Shown: in pieces, positions 6,024 to 14,047 of the stretch | Position numbering within the stretch: the stretch's first letter is position 1 | Layout: each line of letters starts with the position of its first letter | DNA from: Candidatus Acidianus copahuensis | GTDB lineage: Archaea > Thermoproteota > Thermoprotei_A > Sulfolobales > Sulfolobaceae | DNA length: 18,317 nt | Direction of reading: 5' to 3' | Assembly (NCBI RefSeq): GCF_000632495.1 | Contig: NZ_JFZT01000001.1 | Coordinates: forward strand, 1 to 18,317 | The notes under the pieces: model-generated | What the model saw: only the letters and a program-made list of their open reading frames with translations | Databases searched by the model: none | Told to the model about the DNA's origin: nothing | Made by a program: the position numbers and the translations under genes

Positions 6024-7322
6024 ATGCTTTTCAAAAACGTTAAACTTGGAACACCAAAGGGAATTGAAGAAGTTGATATTTTAGTTGAAGAAGGAAAAGT
6101 AGTAAAAATATCCAAGGAAATTTCAACTATAGGCAAATCAACTTTAGATTCTTCAGAGTTCCTGGTAATTCCAGGAGCAATAGATGGGCATACTCATTTT
6201 AATTCGAGATTTTTAGGAGCAAAAGAAGTAATTCCTACTGCAGATGATTATTTGTCTGGAAGCGAAGTCGCTCTATCAGGCGGAATAACTACTTACTTAA
6301 ACTTCATTGAGGGAGACTCTACCCAAATGAAAGAAGAGGTTGAATTAGCCTCATCTACTTCTAAGGCAGATTTCGGATTTCACTTGATAGTAAGGGGATC
6401 TACGAAGAAAGAAGATATAGAAAAGGCATTTTCTATGAATATTAGAAGCTTTAAGATATTTATGGCTTATAAGAATATGATGTCATCTGATAGCGAGATT
6501 ATATCCATTGCGGAGGAAGTTAAAAGGCTAGGTGGAGTACTTGCTGTTCATGCAGAAAATGGGGATATAATTGAATACCTAAAGCAAAGATTCAACGGAA
6601 AAGATGCGTTGTTTCATGCGATGAGCAGACCTCCAGAAGTTGAAGAGGAGGCGGTAAATAGATTTTCAGTTATTTCCTATTTTACAAATGTAAAATCATA
6701 TGTTGTTCACATATCTTCACCAAATTCTTTGAAGATAATAGATGAATGGTCAAGAAAAGGTGGTAAAATTAAAGCGGAGACATGTCCTCATTACCTTGTT
6801 TTCGATGAGTCAATGTATAAAAGGAATGACGGTTTCAGATTCATAATGAGCCCACCACTAAGGAGCAAGGAAGCTAGACTAGAACTGATTAGATCGTTGA
6901 ACAAGGTTTATAGTGTAGGTAGCGATTATGCAGGTTACTTATCGAAGTATAAGGATAGCCCTTCAAGTTACTCTGAAGTACCAAATGGAGTTGCATCAAC
7001 TGAATTTTTAGTTCCTACAATTTACTCGTTGGCCTTTAGAGGTTTCATTGACCTTTCCCAAGCAGTTAAGATAACGTCAACTAATCCAGCTGAATTGTAT
7101 GGTCTAGAGAGAAAAGGATTAGAGGAAGGAAAAGACGCTGATCTTGTCTTTCTAAAAAGGGAGAAATACAAGGTTAAACAATGGCACGGTAGGATGGATC
7201 ACTCCATTTACGAGGGAGTAGAATTCGATGTGAAAGTTTACAGGACTTACCTTAGAGGAGAACTAGTTTATGAAGAGGGGGAAATAAAAGGAAGTAAAGG
7301 AACTCAAAGTCCTAGAATTTAG
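6024..7322 (+). CDS. dihydropyrimidinase/hydantoinase-like cyclic amidohydrolase
   Basis: This 432-aa amidohydrolase-superfamily protein has a binuclear-metal site pattern: GHTHF with His56 and His58, FKIFMAYK ending in Lys150 (the usual carbamylated lysine), VHAEN with His176, VVHISSP with His229, and GSD with Asp301. KAETCPHYL and the C-terminal GLEEGKDADLVFL also match dihydropyrimidinases, hydantoinases and allantoinases, which hydrolyse cyclic amide bonds in the cytoplasm. After the metal-binding Asp the sequence is SDYAGY rather than the common SDHxP, so specificity may differ. It is slightly shorter than typical family members of about 460 aa. It follows the APC permease by 7 nt. N-carbamoyl amino acids, dihydropyrimidines or allantoin-like rings are possible substrates or products; none can be chosen from sequence. 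Confidence 0.85.
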   Translation: MLFKNVKLGTPKGIEEVDILVEEGKVVKISKEISTIGKSTLDSSEFLVIPGAIDGHTHFNSRFLGAKEVIPTADDYLSGSEVALSGGITTYLNFIEGDSTQMKEEVELASSTSKADFGFHLIVRGSTKKEDIEKAFSMNIRSFKIFMAYKNMMSSDSEIISIAEEVKRLGGVLAVHAENGDIIEYLKQRFNGKDALFHAMSRPPEVEEEAVNRFSVISYFTNVKSYVVHISSPNSLKIIDEWSRKGGKIKAETCPHYLVFDESMYKRNDGFRFIMSPPLRSKEARLELIRSLNKVYSVGSDYAGYLSKYKDSPSSYSEVPNGVASTEFLVPTIYSLAFRGFIDLSQAVKITSTNPAELYGLERKGLEEGKDADLVFLKREKYKVKQWHGRMDHSIYEGVEFDVKVYRTYLRGELVYEEGEIKGSKGTQSPRI

Positions 7323-7348
7323 TTTTAATCTTCTCTCTCTTTCATTTA
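7323..7348 (+). terminator. pyrimidine-rich terminator after the hydantoinase gene
   Basis: A T/C-rich stretch (ttttaatcttctctctcttt) follows the stop directly, a common 3'-end signal in crenarchaea. No clear hairpin is visible. Confidence 0.4.
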
Positions 7349-7466
7349 AGCTAGTGATTACTGAATATTGCGGTTAATACTTCCCTGATATTTTAGACAT
7401 TTTTAATAATACCACCTAAATGAGAAGTATTTGTCCTAGAAACTTTTTAATCTATTTCATAAAAAA

Positions 7467-7475
7467 TCTTAATAA
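7467..7475 (+). promoter_or_regulatory. TATA-like element of the second APC permease
   Basis: tcttaataa is centred about 29 bp before the ATG at 7500, which is consistent with a leaderless transcript. Confidence 0.4.
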
Positions 7476-7499
7476 CAGATCATTTAGATTGCTCTTGAA

Positions 7500-9008
7500 A
7501 TGAGTAGAAATCTATTTGTAAGGGAAAGTTCAGGTCTCTCCAAGGAAGTGGGTATTTTAGACTCTATAATGCTGAACTTAGGAAATATGTCAGCTGGCGT
7601 AGCTCTGTTCAACAGTATTTCTCCATACATTTCACAAGGAGGAATTGTTTGGTTAGCCGCGATATTAGGTTTAGTATTTACTCTCCCTCAAGCTTATATT
7701 TACATGTACCTAACAGGAAGGATACACAGAACTGGAGGAGATTACGTTTGGATATCTAGGCTTCTCAATGGGCCTTTAGGGATAGTAATGGCATTCGCTT
7801 TAATGATAGAGTCCACTGCATTTTTTGCTTTAACAGCCTTCTTCTTCTCATCAGCAGTTAGTGAAGTTTTAACTACAATAGGGACGATGGATGGGATATC
7901 TTCGCTAGTTAGCTTATCAAACACTATTTCTAGTTCAATTTATTCCTACCTCTTAGGCGGATTACTCTTTGCGTTCATAATAGCTTTCAACATATTTAAA
8001 GCAAAATGGGGATATATGTTAGTAACGATAGGGACTATAGTGTCTTTGATAACTACCTTCGTTGCTATGATAGTTATAGGCATAAATATACCACACTTCT
8101 CTACCTCGATATCTCCCTTCCTTCATTACATGAAAATAGCTCCTCCACCTGGATTTGCCTCAAGCATTACACCTTTTAGTTTTATATCGACTTTACTTAT
8201 TCTCCCACTTTTAGCGATATTCACTTATCCGTGGATGCAAGCAACTCCTGCAGTAGCCTCTGAAGTTAAGAAAGTAAATTACGTAAAAATGGGAGTATTA
8301 GTTCCACTCCTGCTCACTGGTTTCTTGGTCATTACAGGGTTCGGTCTACTTTACGCAGCTGGAGGTTACGCATTCACTAATTACGAGTTTATAAACAACG
8401 GATTTACTTATACTTTCTGGACAGTGGCTATAGCCCTTACCAGCAATCCACTACTTCAATGGATCATTGGTTTGGGTCTTATGGCGTGGGAATTCGCTAT
8501 ATTGGCTTATGGAGTTATAGTCTTCTCAAGATATATTTTCGCAATGAGTTTTGATAGAGTGTTCCCAGAGATATTTACTAGGTTAAGTAAAGGAGGTTCT
8601 CCAGTCTATACACACCTATTTGACTTAGGCTTGACCTTAGCCTTTTTAATCCTTCCAGTGGTTTCATATAATGGAGCAACAGCGCTTTATGGAGCAATAG
8701 TAATTGGAATGATATACTTCATGACGGTAAGCGTTGCTGGGGGAATATATGGCTTTAAGAATAAGTCTGTCCCGCTTTTAGCAGCGTCAGTCTTTGAAGT
8801 TGTGTACTTCATTTTCCTTACTTATGAGGCTGTTACAAATCCAGTATTTAGTTTCTCTGAGCCCAATGGCGCGCCAAACCCAATAACTCTAGGATTTGTA
8901 GTCGGTTCATTTGTTATTGGAGCTTTAATATATTATGTAGCAAAATTGATAAATTCCAGAAAAGGAGTAGATATAAGCAATATTTTCAAGGAGATTCCGC
9001 CAGACTAA
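7500..9008 (+). CDS. APC-superfamily permease (paralogue 2)
   Basis: This 502-aa membrane protein has about 12 hydrophobic spans. It is clearly paralogous to the permease at 4433: both begin LFxRESSGLxxExG and end with a KG/EGxD...FKEIPP[E/D] tail, and both contain AMSFDRxxPE before a late span. Other APC features are GRIHRTGGDYVWISRLLNGP near residues 72-91 and a YPWMQATPAVASEVKK segment in the middle, where related carriers hold the substrate loop. The substrate is unknown but is probably a small amino-acid-like or ureide-like compound, given the neighbours. It has its own TATA-like element and is followed by an eight-T run, so it is probably monocistronic. Whether it duplicates or complements paralogue 1 (import versus exchange) cannot be told. 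Confidence 0.84.
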   Translation: MSRNLFVRESSGLSKEVGILDSIMLNLGNMSAGVALFNSISPYISQGGIVWLAAILGLVFTLPQAYIYMYLTGRIHRTGGDYVWISRLLNGPLGIVMAFALMIESTAFFALTAFFFSSAVSEVLTTIGTMDGISSLVSLSNTISSSIYSYLLGGLLFAFIIAFNIFKAKWGYMLVTIGTIVSLITTFVAMIVIGINIPHFSTSISPFLHYMKIAPPPGFASSITPFSFISTLLILPLLAIFTYPWMQATPAVASEVKKVNYVKMGVLVPLLLTGFLVITGFGLLYAAGGYAFTNYEFINNGFTYTFWTVAIALTSNPLLQWIIGLGLMAWEFAILAYGVIVFSRYIFAMSFDRVFPEIFTRLSKGGSPVYTHLFDLGLTLAFLILPVVSYNGATALYGAIVIGMIYFMTVSVAGGIYGFKNKSVPLLAASVFEVVYFIFLTYEAVTNPVFSFSEPNGAPNPITLGFVVGSFVIGALIYYVAKLINSRKGVDISNIFKEIPPD

Positions 9009-9010
9009 GC

Positions 9011-9018
9011 TTTTTTTT
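9011..9018 (+). terminator. T8 run, terminator of the second APC permease
   Basis: An uninterrupted run of eight T begins 3 nt after the TAA stop, which fits archaeal U-tract termination. Confidence 0.5.
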
Positions 9019-9208
9019 TAGAATTTACTATTTCTGGATTAGATCTTTCCCTTAAAATAGCTATGGCTAATTGTTTTCCTTAGACTACAAATTTCATGAA
9101 TTCACTAAAAAATCTCTCATTTCTGTCTCTATTCTTTAGATCGTTTTTATGGACAACATATAAAATAAGGACATGTGATAAAAACTTTTAAATAATAATT
9201 ACAAATAG

Positions 9209-9216
9209 CTTTTATT
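9209..9216 (+). promoter_or_regulatory. TATA-like element of the metallophosphoesterase gene
   Basis: cttttatt is centred about 28 bp before the ATG at 9241. A second candidate, cttttaaata (9185-9194), would give a short leader instead. Confidence 0.4.
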
Positions 9217-9240
9217 CTAAAGAGTAAAAAATTCTTCGGA

Positions 9241-10152
9241 ATGGTTAAGGATATAAAAATAATGTTTGTTACAGACCTTCATGGTTCCGAAAGGACATAT
9301 AGAAAAGCACTAAACGCGTCCAAATTATATGGAGTGGACTACCTTATAATAGGGGGAGATATAACAGCAAAAAAATTCCTTTTTGTTGAAAGGGAGAATG
9401 GAAAATACCTTTTAGATGGAAAAGAAACAAAATTAGAGGAAGTTTCAGAAGAAGCAAGCATAATAGGAGCATATATGGTTACAGGGGATCGTAACGAACT
9501 TGAAGTCTTTAAGTCTGAAGAAGCGTTTCAGAAAATATATAGAGAGAAAGTAGAGACACAGTTAACTAAGTGGATTAACTTAATGGATGAAAAACTTAAG
9601 GACAGTAAGATAAGAGTGTTTTGGAGCATAGGTAATGATGATCCACAATTTGTAGACGAAATACTCAAAAGTAAGGGAATAGAAACTGAGGGTATACTCG
9701 AAATGGACGGAACGTCTAACTCCTTATACCTTCTCAGTTATGGATACGTTAACCCTACACCTTTCAACAGCTATAGGGAAGTTCCTGATTCTGACATATA
9801 TATTAAGGGTAGAGATATGTTATCTCAAGTTGATCCATCTAGAGTAATACTTAACTTTCATGCCCCTCCTTACGGTACAAAGCTTGACTTAGCAATTATT
9901 GATGGTGAGAGAAGACACGTTGGTTCCAAATCAGTATATGATTTAGAGGACAGGTTTTCTCCACTTCTCGGATTACATGGCCATATTCACGAATCCCCAG
10001 CAACCGATAAGGTTGGGAAAACTATAGTGGTTAATCCAGGCAGTCAAGCATATGAAGGAATATTGAGATTTGGGCTAATAGTAATATCAAGGGAAATAAA
10101 GGGCATAGTGATGAAATATAAAGTAAAGGCAAGTACAATTTTGACTGGATAG
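9241..10152 (+). CDS. calcineurin-like metallophosphoesterase
   Basis: This 303-aa protein has all the standard metallophosphoesterase motifs: TDLHG with Asp12 and His14, GGDI with Asp40, GNDD with Asn132, NFHAPP with His207, GHIH with His248 and His250, then NPGSQ. These bind two metal ions and hydrolyse phosphomono- or diesters, but the substrate cannot be read from them. No signal peptide or membrane segment is seen, so it is probably cytoplasmic. A charged insert of about 65 residues (about 45-125) separates the second and third motifs and may form a cap. It has its own promoter and a stem-loop/T-run after the stop, so it is probably a single-gene unit. Its link to the surrounding catabolic genes is unclear and it may be unrelated housekeeping. 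Confidence 0.87.
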   Translation: MVKDIKIMFVTDLHGSERTYRKALNASKLYGVDYLIIGGDITAKKFLFVERENGKYLLDGKETKLEEVSEEASIIGAYMVTGDRNELEVFKSEEAFQKIYREKVETQLTKWINLMDEKLKDSKIRVFWSIGNDDPQFVDEILKSKGIETEGILEMDGTSNSLYLLSYGYVNPTPFNSYREVPDSDIYIKGRDMLSQVDPSRVILNFHAPPYGTKLDLAIIDGERRHVGSKSVYDLEDRFSPLLGLHGHIHESPATDKVGKTIVVNPGSQAYEGILRFGLIVISREIKGIVMKYKVKASTILTG

Positions 10153-10167
10153 TTCTTCCCTCCATTA

Positions 10168-10197
10168 AAAAGTAGTTAAATTGTTTACTCTACTTTT
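10168..10197 (+). terminator. stem-loop with U-run after the metallophosphoesterase gene
   Basis: AAAAGTAG (10168-10175) and CTACTTTT (10190-10197) form a perfect 8-bp stem with a 14-nt loop that ends in four T. It begins 15 nt past the stop codon, which fits a transcription terminator. Confidence 0.45.
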
Positions 10198-10269
10198 AGA
10201 AGATCATATAAAAATATATTAGAATTAAAAGGGATATTTCAGATATCTTTTAAGCCTAATTTGAATAAT

Positions 10270-10278
10270 CTTTAAGTA
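10270..10278 (+). promoter_or_regulatory. TATA-like element of the FAD-linked oxidase gene
   Basis: ctttaagta is centred about 28 bp before the GTG at 10302 and supports that non-ATG start. A nearby ATG at 10285 is out of frame. Confidence 0.45.
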
Positions 10279-10301
10279 TTATTTATGGTAAATAAAAGAG
10301 C

Positions 10302-11438
10302 GTGGAAATCCTTTCTGAATTAGTAAAGAGGTTTAGAACAGGTATAGATTATAATACGAGAGAAAAATACTCGTATGACTGGGGCGCTCTCTCTCCTCAA
10401 ATCTTAAAACACAGGAAGTTACCTGACGCAGTTGTATGGTTAGATAATAAGGAAGAGGTAAAGGAGTTCATTGAATTGCAGTCAGACTATCATTTTAGAA
10501 TAGTTGAAAGAGGAAGAGGAACAAATACTTTAGGTGGAGCAATGCCAGTAAAAGACGAGTCAATAGTTGTATTACCCACAATGAGTGACTTTAAGATAGA
10601 AGGAGGGGTTCTCTCGGCTAGTCCAGGGACAGAATTTTCCCAGTTAGATCTATCTTTGATCCCTGTATATCCCACAAGCTACGCTACTGCTACTATAGGG
10701 GGTTATGTAGGAGGGGGTTCTCTCGGGATAGGTTCACTCAAGTATGGTGCTATGTGGGACAATATTACCAAAGTTGAGGTAATTACGCCAAAAGGAGATT
10801 TTCTCCTAGAAGGGGAAGATGTTAAGAAGGTTGCGCAGTCAGCTGGAACAGTAGGTATAATAACAAGAATTTGGATGAAACTAGTAAAGAAAGAGGAAGT
10901 GAAGATCAAAGAGTTTAAAGTCTCTACTCTTAAGGAGGCCATTGACGTAGCGTTAAATAACGTTGATGAGGCAGAAATGATTACTATAAGGAATAACAAG
11001 ATGGCGAGCGAGATTTCTTCCCTTAAGGGAGAAGATACGAACTGGGGGAAGTGGAACGTTTTTATTGGGAGCAGGGATGAAGGTAAAGAGATATCCTCAA
11101 AGGATATAGTTACAACGTTTGCAGGCTCTTATTTTACCTTAGTGAACAGGGAGAAGACCTCATATATGTCCATAGATCTTGACGTATACTCGCTTGAGTC
11201 ACTAGAGGGATCCGACTACATGGTGGAGTGTGATTTTGCAAGATCTTCAGGAAGGCTTTTTTCTCATACCTATATTTTAGGTTACACAGAGGAACCCAAA
11301 ATTGATGGAAAGACGTTCAACTTACACTCATTTAGGATAAACGACAGAGTTGAGGAGGATAGATTGAAAAAGATTGTTGAGTTCAAGAGAACCGTAGATC
11401 CAGAGGATTACATGAATCCAGGAAAGTTAGTATTTTAA
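10302..11438 (+). CDS. FAD-linked oxidase/dehydrogenase (PCMH-type FAD domain, GlcD/D-lactate dehydrogenase-like)
   Basis: This 378-aa protein has a PCMH-type FAD-binding domain over about residues 40-195: LPDAVVWLDNKEEV, the RGRGTNTLGGA pyrophosphate-binding loop, then ATIGGYVGGGSLGIGSLKYG and AQSAGTVGIITRIWMKL. A catalytic and FAD-linked C-terminal half ends in the typical DPEDYMNPGKLVF. GlcD-like enzymes oxidise 2-hydroxyacids such as glycolate or lactate, passing electrons to an Fe-S protein or quinone. The substrate is not evident here. There is no cysteine-rich Fe-S domain, so a separate electron acceptor is expected. The GTG start at 10302 is the only in-frame choice after a TAA at 10293 and lies about 28 bp after a TATA-like element. 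It ends only 22 bp from the convergent Rieske gene. Confidence 0.84.
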   Translation: MEILSELVKRFRTGIDYNTREKYSYDWGALSPQILKHRKLPDAVVWLDNKEEVKEFIELQSDYHFRIVERGRGTNTLGGAMPVKDESIVVLPTMSDFKIEGGVLSASPGTEFSQLDLSLIPVYPTSYATATIGGYVGGGSLGIGSLKYGAMWDNITKVEVITPKGDFLLEGEDVKKVAQSAGTVGIITRIWMKLVKKEEVKIKEFKVSTLKEAIDVALNNVDEAEMITIRNNKMASEISSLKGEDTNWGKWNVFIGSRDEGKEISSKDIVTTFAGSYFTLVNREKTSYMSIDLDVYSLESLEGSDYMVECDFARSSGRLFSHTYILGYTEEPKIDGKTFNLHSFRINDRVEEDRLKKIVEFKRTVDPEDYMNPGKLVF

Positions 11439-11460
11439 TTTTATAATGACAGTATTTACC

Positions 11461-12402
11461 TCATTTTACACAACAGTCAATTCCTAACTCTTTTAACCAT
11501 GTTCTATAATAGATAGACGCTTTGTCTGCTGGACAATGAATTTCCTTCTTTAGATCTAATGGAAGGTATTTTGGTTCTTCATCTTCAAGTACTTTCATAT
11601 CTTGCTTCATGACTTCATCTTCAAAACCCCTTATCTTTTCTTCTGGAACGTCATATGCGTAATTCATTGCGATAAAAGCTAAGACTAAACTCTCATCTTC
11701 GGATATTGGAGTGACAGAGAAGAACATTGAGAAAATTTTACTAGAATCATTTTTAGAAAAGTAGACTAAAAATGGTCTAGGAACCTTATATTTGTAAGTT
11801 ACCCATTTACCTTGGATCAATCCATCAGGATTAGGTTGCCAAACCTTTATATTGTCAGCTATAACTCCTTCCTTTCCTAGTTGTACATCATAATCAGGAA
11901 CTTCTGTAAACCTTAGATCTCCTAATAGACCAGAATGAACGTACGGAAAGTGAGAGACGTCTATTAAGTTCTCAACAACCCTTGGAGCGCTGTTCTTAAA
12001 GATATAAGGGCCACACGATATTTTCCTAAAGTTGGAGTTAGTATACTCAGGGAAAAAAGACGAGACGTCATAGATAGGGTTTCCAATCTTTATCCAAATA
12101 ATACCTAAGCTTTCTTTAATCTCGTATCTCCTCAATGAAATTCCAGGAGGTTTAAGTCTAGTTGAAGGAATTATGGAAAGTCTACCGTTGATGTCATATT
12201 CCCATCCATGATACGGACAGACAATTCTCGCGTCTTTCATCCTCCCTGAAGAAAGTTTTCCCCCTCTATGAGGACATCTATTGTCAAGTGCAAAAATCTC
12301 CCTAGATCTTCCTATGAGAATTTCTTTTCCCAGCACTTCTACTCCGCGAAAATCTCCTTCCTTTAACTGATCTGAAAAAGCTATTGCTAACCACTCATCC
12401 AT
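11461..12402 (-). CDS. Rieske [2Fe-2S] non-heme iron oxygenase (VanA-like)
   Basis: This 313-aa protein has an N-terminal Rieske domain with CPHRGG (Cys43, His45) and CPYHGW (Cys62, His65). A catalytic domain follows, in which ENLIDVSHFPYVH supplies Asp148, His151 and His156, and QDMKVLEDEEP supplies the likely third iron ligand, Asp268. The ending HCPADKASIYYRTWLKELG is typical of the vanillate-demethylase/pheophorbide-oxygenase branch, which hydroxylates or demethylates substrates using O2 and electrons from a reductase. No reductase gene is in the window. The substrate is unknown. The ATG at 12402 is 30 nt after the aminotransferase stop, so both probably share one transcript. Oxidation of a cyclic or methylated substrate before or after ring opening is possible but only inferred. 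Confidence 0.88.
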   Translation of the reverse strand: MDEWLAIAFSDQLKEGDFRGVEVLGKEILIGRSREIFALDNRCPHRGGKLSSGRMKDARIVCPYHGWEYDINGRLSIIPSTRLKPPGISLRRYEIKESLGIIWIKIGNPIYDVSSFFPEYTNSNFRKISCGPYIFKNSAPRVVENLIDVSHFPYVHSGLLGDLRFTEVPDYDVQLGKEGVIADNIKVWQPNPDGLIQGKWVTYKYKVPRPFLVYFSKNDSSKIFSMFFSVTPISEDESLVLAFIAMNYAYDVPEEKIRGFEDEVMKQDMKVLEDEEPKYLPLDLKKEIHCPADKASIYYRTWLKELGIDCCVK

Positions 12403-12432
12403 GAATTCTTTAATAACTTAGGTAAAAAAGCA

Positions 12433-13746
12433 TTACTTTAAAAATTCATCATCCGTTAACTTCAATGCCTTATCTAAATTATCAACTCCTTCATCAATTT
12501 CCTCTTTCGTAATGATTAGAGGAGGAGAGATAACTAACCATGATGCACCATTAAAAACATATGTACCCATCTCTAAAAGCCTTTTTGCAAGAAGATCTAC
12601 GGTAGTAGACTTTCCAGTATACTTATCGAGATAATCTCCAAAAGGATTATTCATTTTATCCTTAACTAACTCAATTGCCCAGAAAAGTCCAATACCTCTT
12701 ACGTCTCCTACGCTCACGTGTCTTTCCTTTAGCTCCAATAATCTTTTACCTAGATAGTCACCCATTAATTTAACCTTAGATAAGAGGTTTAATCTTTCAT
12801 ACTCTTCTACAACCGCTGGTATTGCCGATAACGAAACTGGATGTGCCTCAAATGTATGACCATGCGCGAATACTCGATCTTCAAAGAAGTCAGCTATTTC
12901 TTTTGAAAATGCAGTTATCCCTACAGGCACGTAGGAGGAGGAAGCCCCTTTTGCAGTTGTAAGGATATCTGGACTTATTCCCCAATGTTCCACAGCAAAC
13001 CATTCTCCAGTTCTACCCCATCCAGTCATCACTTCGTCAGCTATTAAAAGAACGTTATTCTCCTTTGTTATTTTTCTAATGAGGGGAAGGTATTCCTTAG
13101 GGGGGACTACAACACCGTTTGTACCAGTTATTGGTTCAACTATCATTGAGGCTACATTCTGCTCTTGTTTAATTGCATATTCAACGTAATTTGCACATGC
13201 CACACCGCATTCTGGATACTTCAACTTCAAAGGACATCTAAAGCAGTAAGGTTCTGGAACTCTCACTACTCCTTGCATAGCGTTTGGTTCAATAAACCAT
13301 CGCCTATAATCCCCTGTTATCGACATTGAGGCTAATGTAGATCCATGATAAGATCTATATCTTGAAATGACCTTATAAGAAGGAGACTTATAAAGCCTTG
13401 ATATCTTTATAGCTGCCTCATTTGCCTCAGTACCTGAAGTAGAATAGAAAAATTTGGTTAAGTTTTTAGGCATTATCTTAAGTAAAGAGGAAGTAGCCCT
13501 TTCCCTTGCAGTAGTCAAAAATGAAGGGGATATATACTGAAGAGTGTCAAGTTGTTCCTTTATTGCATCTATTACCGCCTTATTTTGATATCCTAGATTT
13601 ACGTTTACTAACTGGGAACTAAAATCCAAATATTTCTTCCCATTGGAATCGTAAAAATAGGAGCCGGATGCCTTAACGATGTTTACTGGCTCCCAACCTT
13701 TCTGCTTTCTCCAAGTTACAAATATATGATCCTTAGGAGAGTCCAT
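12433..13746 (-). CDS. class III PLP-dependent aminotransferase
   Basis: This 437-aa fold-type I aminotransferase has the class III hallmarks: STSGTEANEAAIK (about 102-114), YHGST (about 133-137), EPITGTNGVVVPP (about 204-216), IADEVMTGWGRTGEWFA with Asp237, and TTAKGASSSYVPVG with Lys266 as the PLP Schiff-base lysine. CFRCPLKLKYPECGVAC carries four cysteines (168, 171, 180, 184), a pattern common in this subgroup. Relatives move omega-amino groups (beta-alanine, taurine, 4-aminobutyrate, beta-aminoisobutyrate) to pyruvate or 2-oxoglutarate. Beta-alanine from pyrimidine breakdown is a natural candidate here, but this is an inference. The ATG at 13746 lies about 29 bp after a TATA element, which indicates a leaderless mRNA. 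It is first in an operon with the Rieske gene and divergent from the urease operon. Confidence 0.88.
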   Translation of the reverse strand: MDSPKDHIFVTWRKQKGWEPVNIVKASGSYFYDSNGKKYLDFSSQLVNVNLGYQNKAVIDAIKEQLDTLQYISPSFLTTARERATSSLLKIMPKNLTKFFYSTSGTEANEAAIKISRLYKSPSYKVISRYRSYHGSTLASMSITGDYRRWFIEPNAMQGVVRVPEPYCFRCPLKLKYPECGVACANYVEYAIKQEQNVASMIVEPITGTNGVVVPPKEYLPLIRKITKENNVLLIADEVMTGWGRTGEWFAVEHWGISPDILTTAKGASSSYVPVGITAFSKEIADFFEDRVFAHGHTFEAHPVSLSAIPAVVEEYERLNLLSKVKLMGDYLGKRLLELKERHVSVGDVRGIGLFWAIELVKDKMNNPFGDYLDKYTGKSTTVDLLAKRLLEMGTYVFNGASWLVISPPLIITKEEIDEGVDNLDKALKLTDDEFLK

Positions 13747-13770
13747 AAGCTATATTTAGAAAATGTAAAA

Positions 13771-13780
13771 ATAAATATAC
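13771..13780 (-). promoter_or_regulatory. TATA box of the aminotransferase-Rieske operon
   Basis: On the minus strand this reads gtatatttat, centred about 29 bp before the ATG at 13746. Confidence 0.5.
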
Positions 13781-14016
13781 CCTATTTTTGATTAGTATAG
13801 ATGCTAAATTAACAGTGAATAAATTGAACGAAAAATAAGAACTATGAGGAAAACTCTCGTAGTATTAGTACAAAATTTAAATAGTTTCTCTATCTCATGT
13901 GAATCTATTGTGTTATGAAAAATTTTTAATTTAATCCCGTCTTATTTTATATCTTTTAAATAAAAGGGATTTTGAAAAGAATATTTTATAAAAACTTTTC
14001 ACTATCTTTTCTCAAA

Positions 14017-14024
14017 CTTTATTA
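14017..14024 (+). promoter_or_regulatory. TATA box of the urease operon
   Basis: ctttatta is centred about 27 bp before the ATG of ureAB at 14048, which predicts a leaderless transcript. Confidence 0.5.
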
Positions 14025-14035
14025 TCAGTGATAAT
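14021..14035. promoter_or_regulatory. candidate operator ATTATCA-G-TGATAAT at the urease promoter
   Basis: This is a perfect 7-bp inverted repeat around one central base. It overlaps the 3' half of the TATA element and ends 12 bp before the ATG. The position suggests a repressor, for example one responding to nitrogen or nickel, but no known consensus is recognised. Confidence 0.45.
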
Positions 14036-14047
14036 GTAAATTCTATT

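Larger units (their letters stand above)
13747..14047. other. divergent promoter region between the aminotransferase and urease operons
   Basis: This 301-bp AT-rich region holds the TATA elements of both operons and the palindrome at 14021-14035. A longer-range inverted pair, AATCCC (13933-13938) and GGGATT (13966-13971), also lies here. I see no gene or RNA in it. Confidence 0.6.

Noticed and set aside
646..10260. A 13-nt identity, TTTTAAGCCTAAT, at 646-658 and 10248-10260
   Set aside because: One or two such matches are expected by chance in 18 kb of AT-rich DNA, and the two contexts have nothing else in common.
12403..12432. Separate promoter for the Rieske gene
   Set aside because: The 30-nt gap has no TATA-like element at the right distance; the T-run in it lies too close to the ATG, so co-transcription with the aminotransferase is simpler.
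13933..13971. Inverted pair AATCCC / GGGATT upstream of ureAB, resembling the GGATTA/TAATCC half-sites
   Set aside because: The half-sites are in the opposite arrangement with a 27-nt spacer and only 6-bp arms, so it is not the same operator type.
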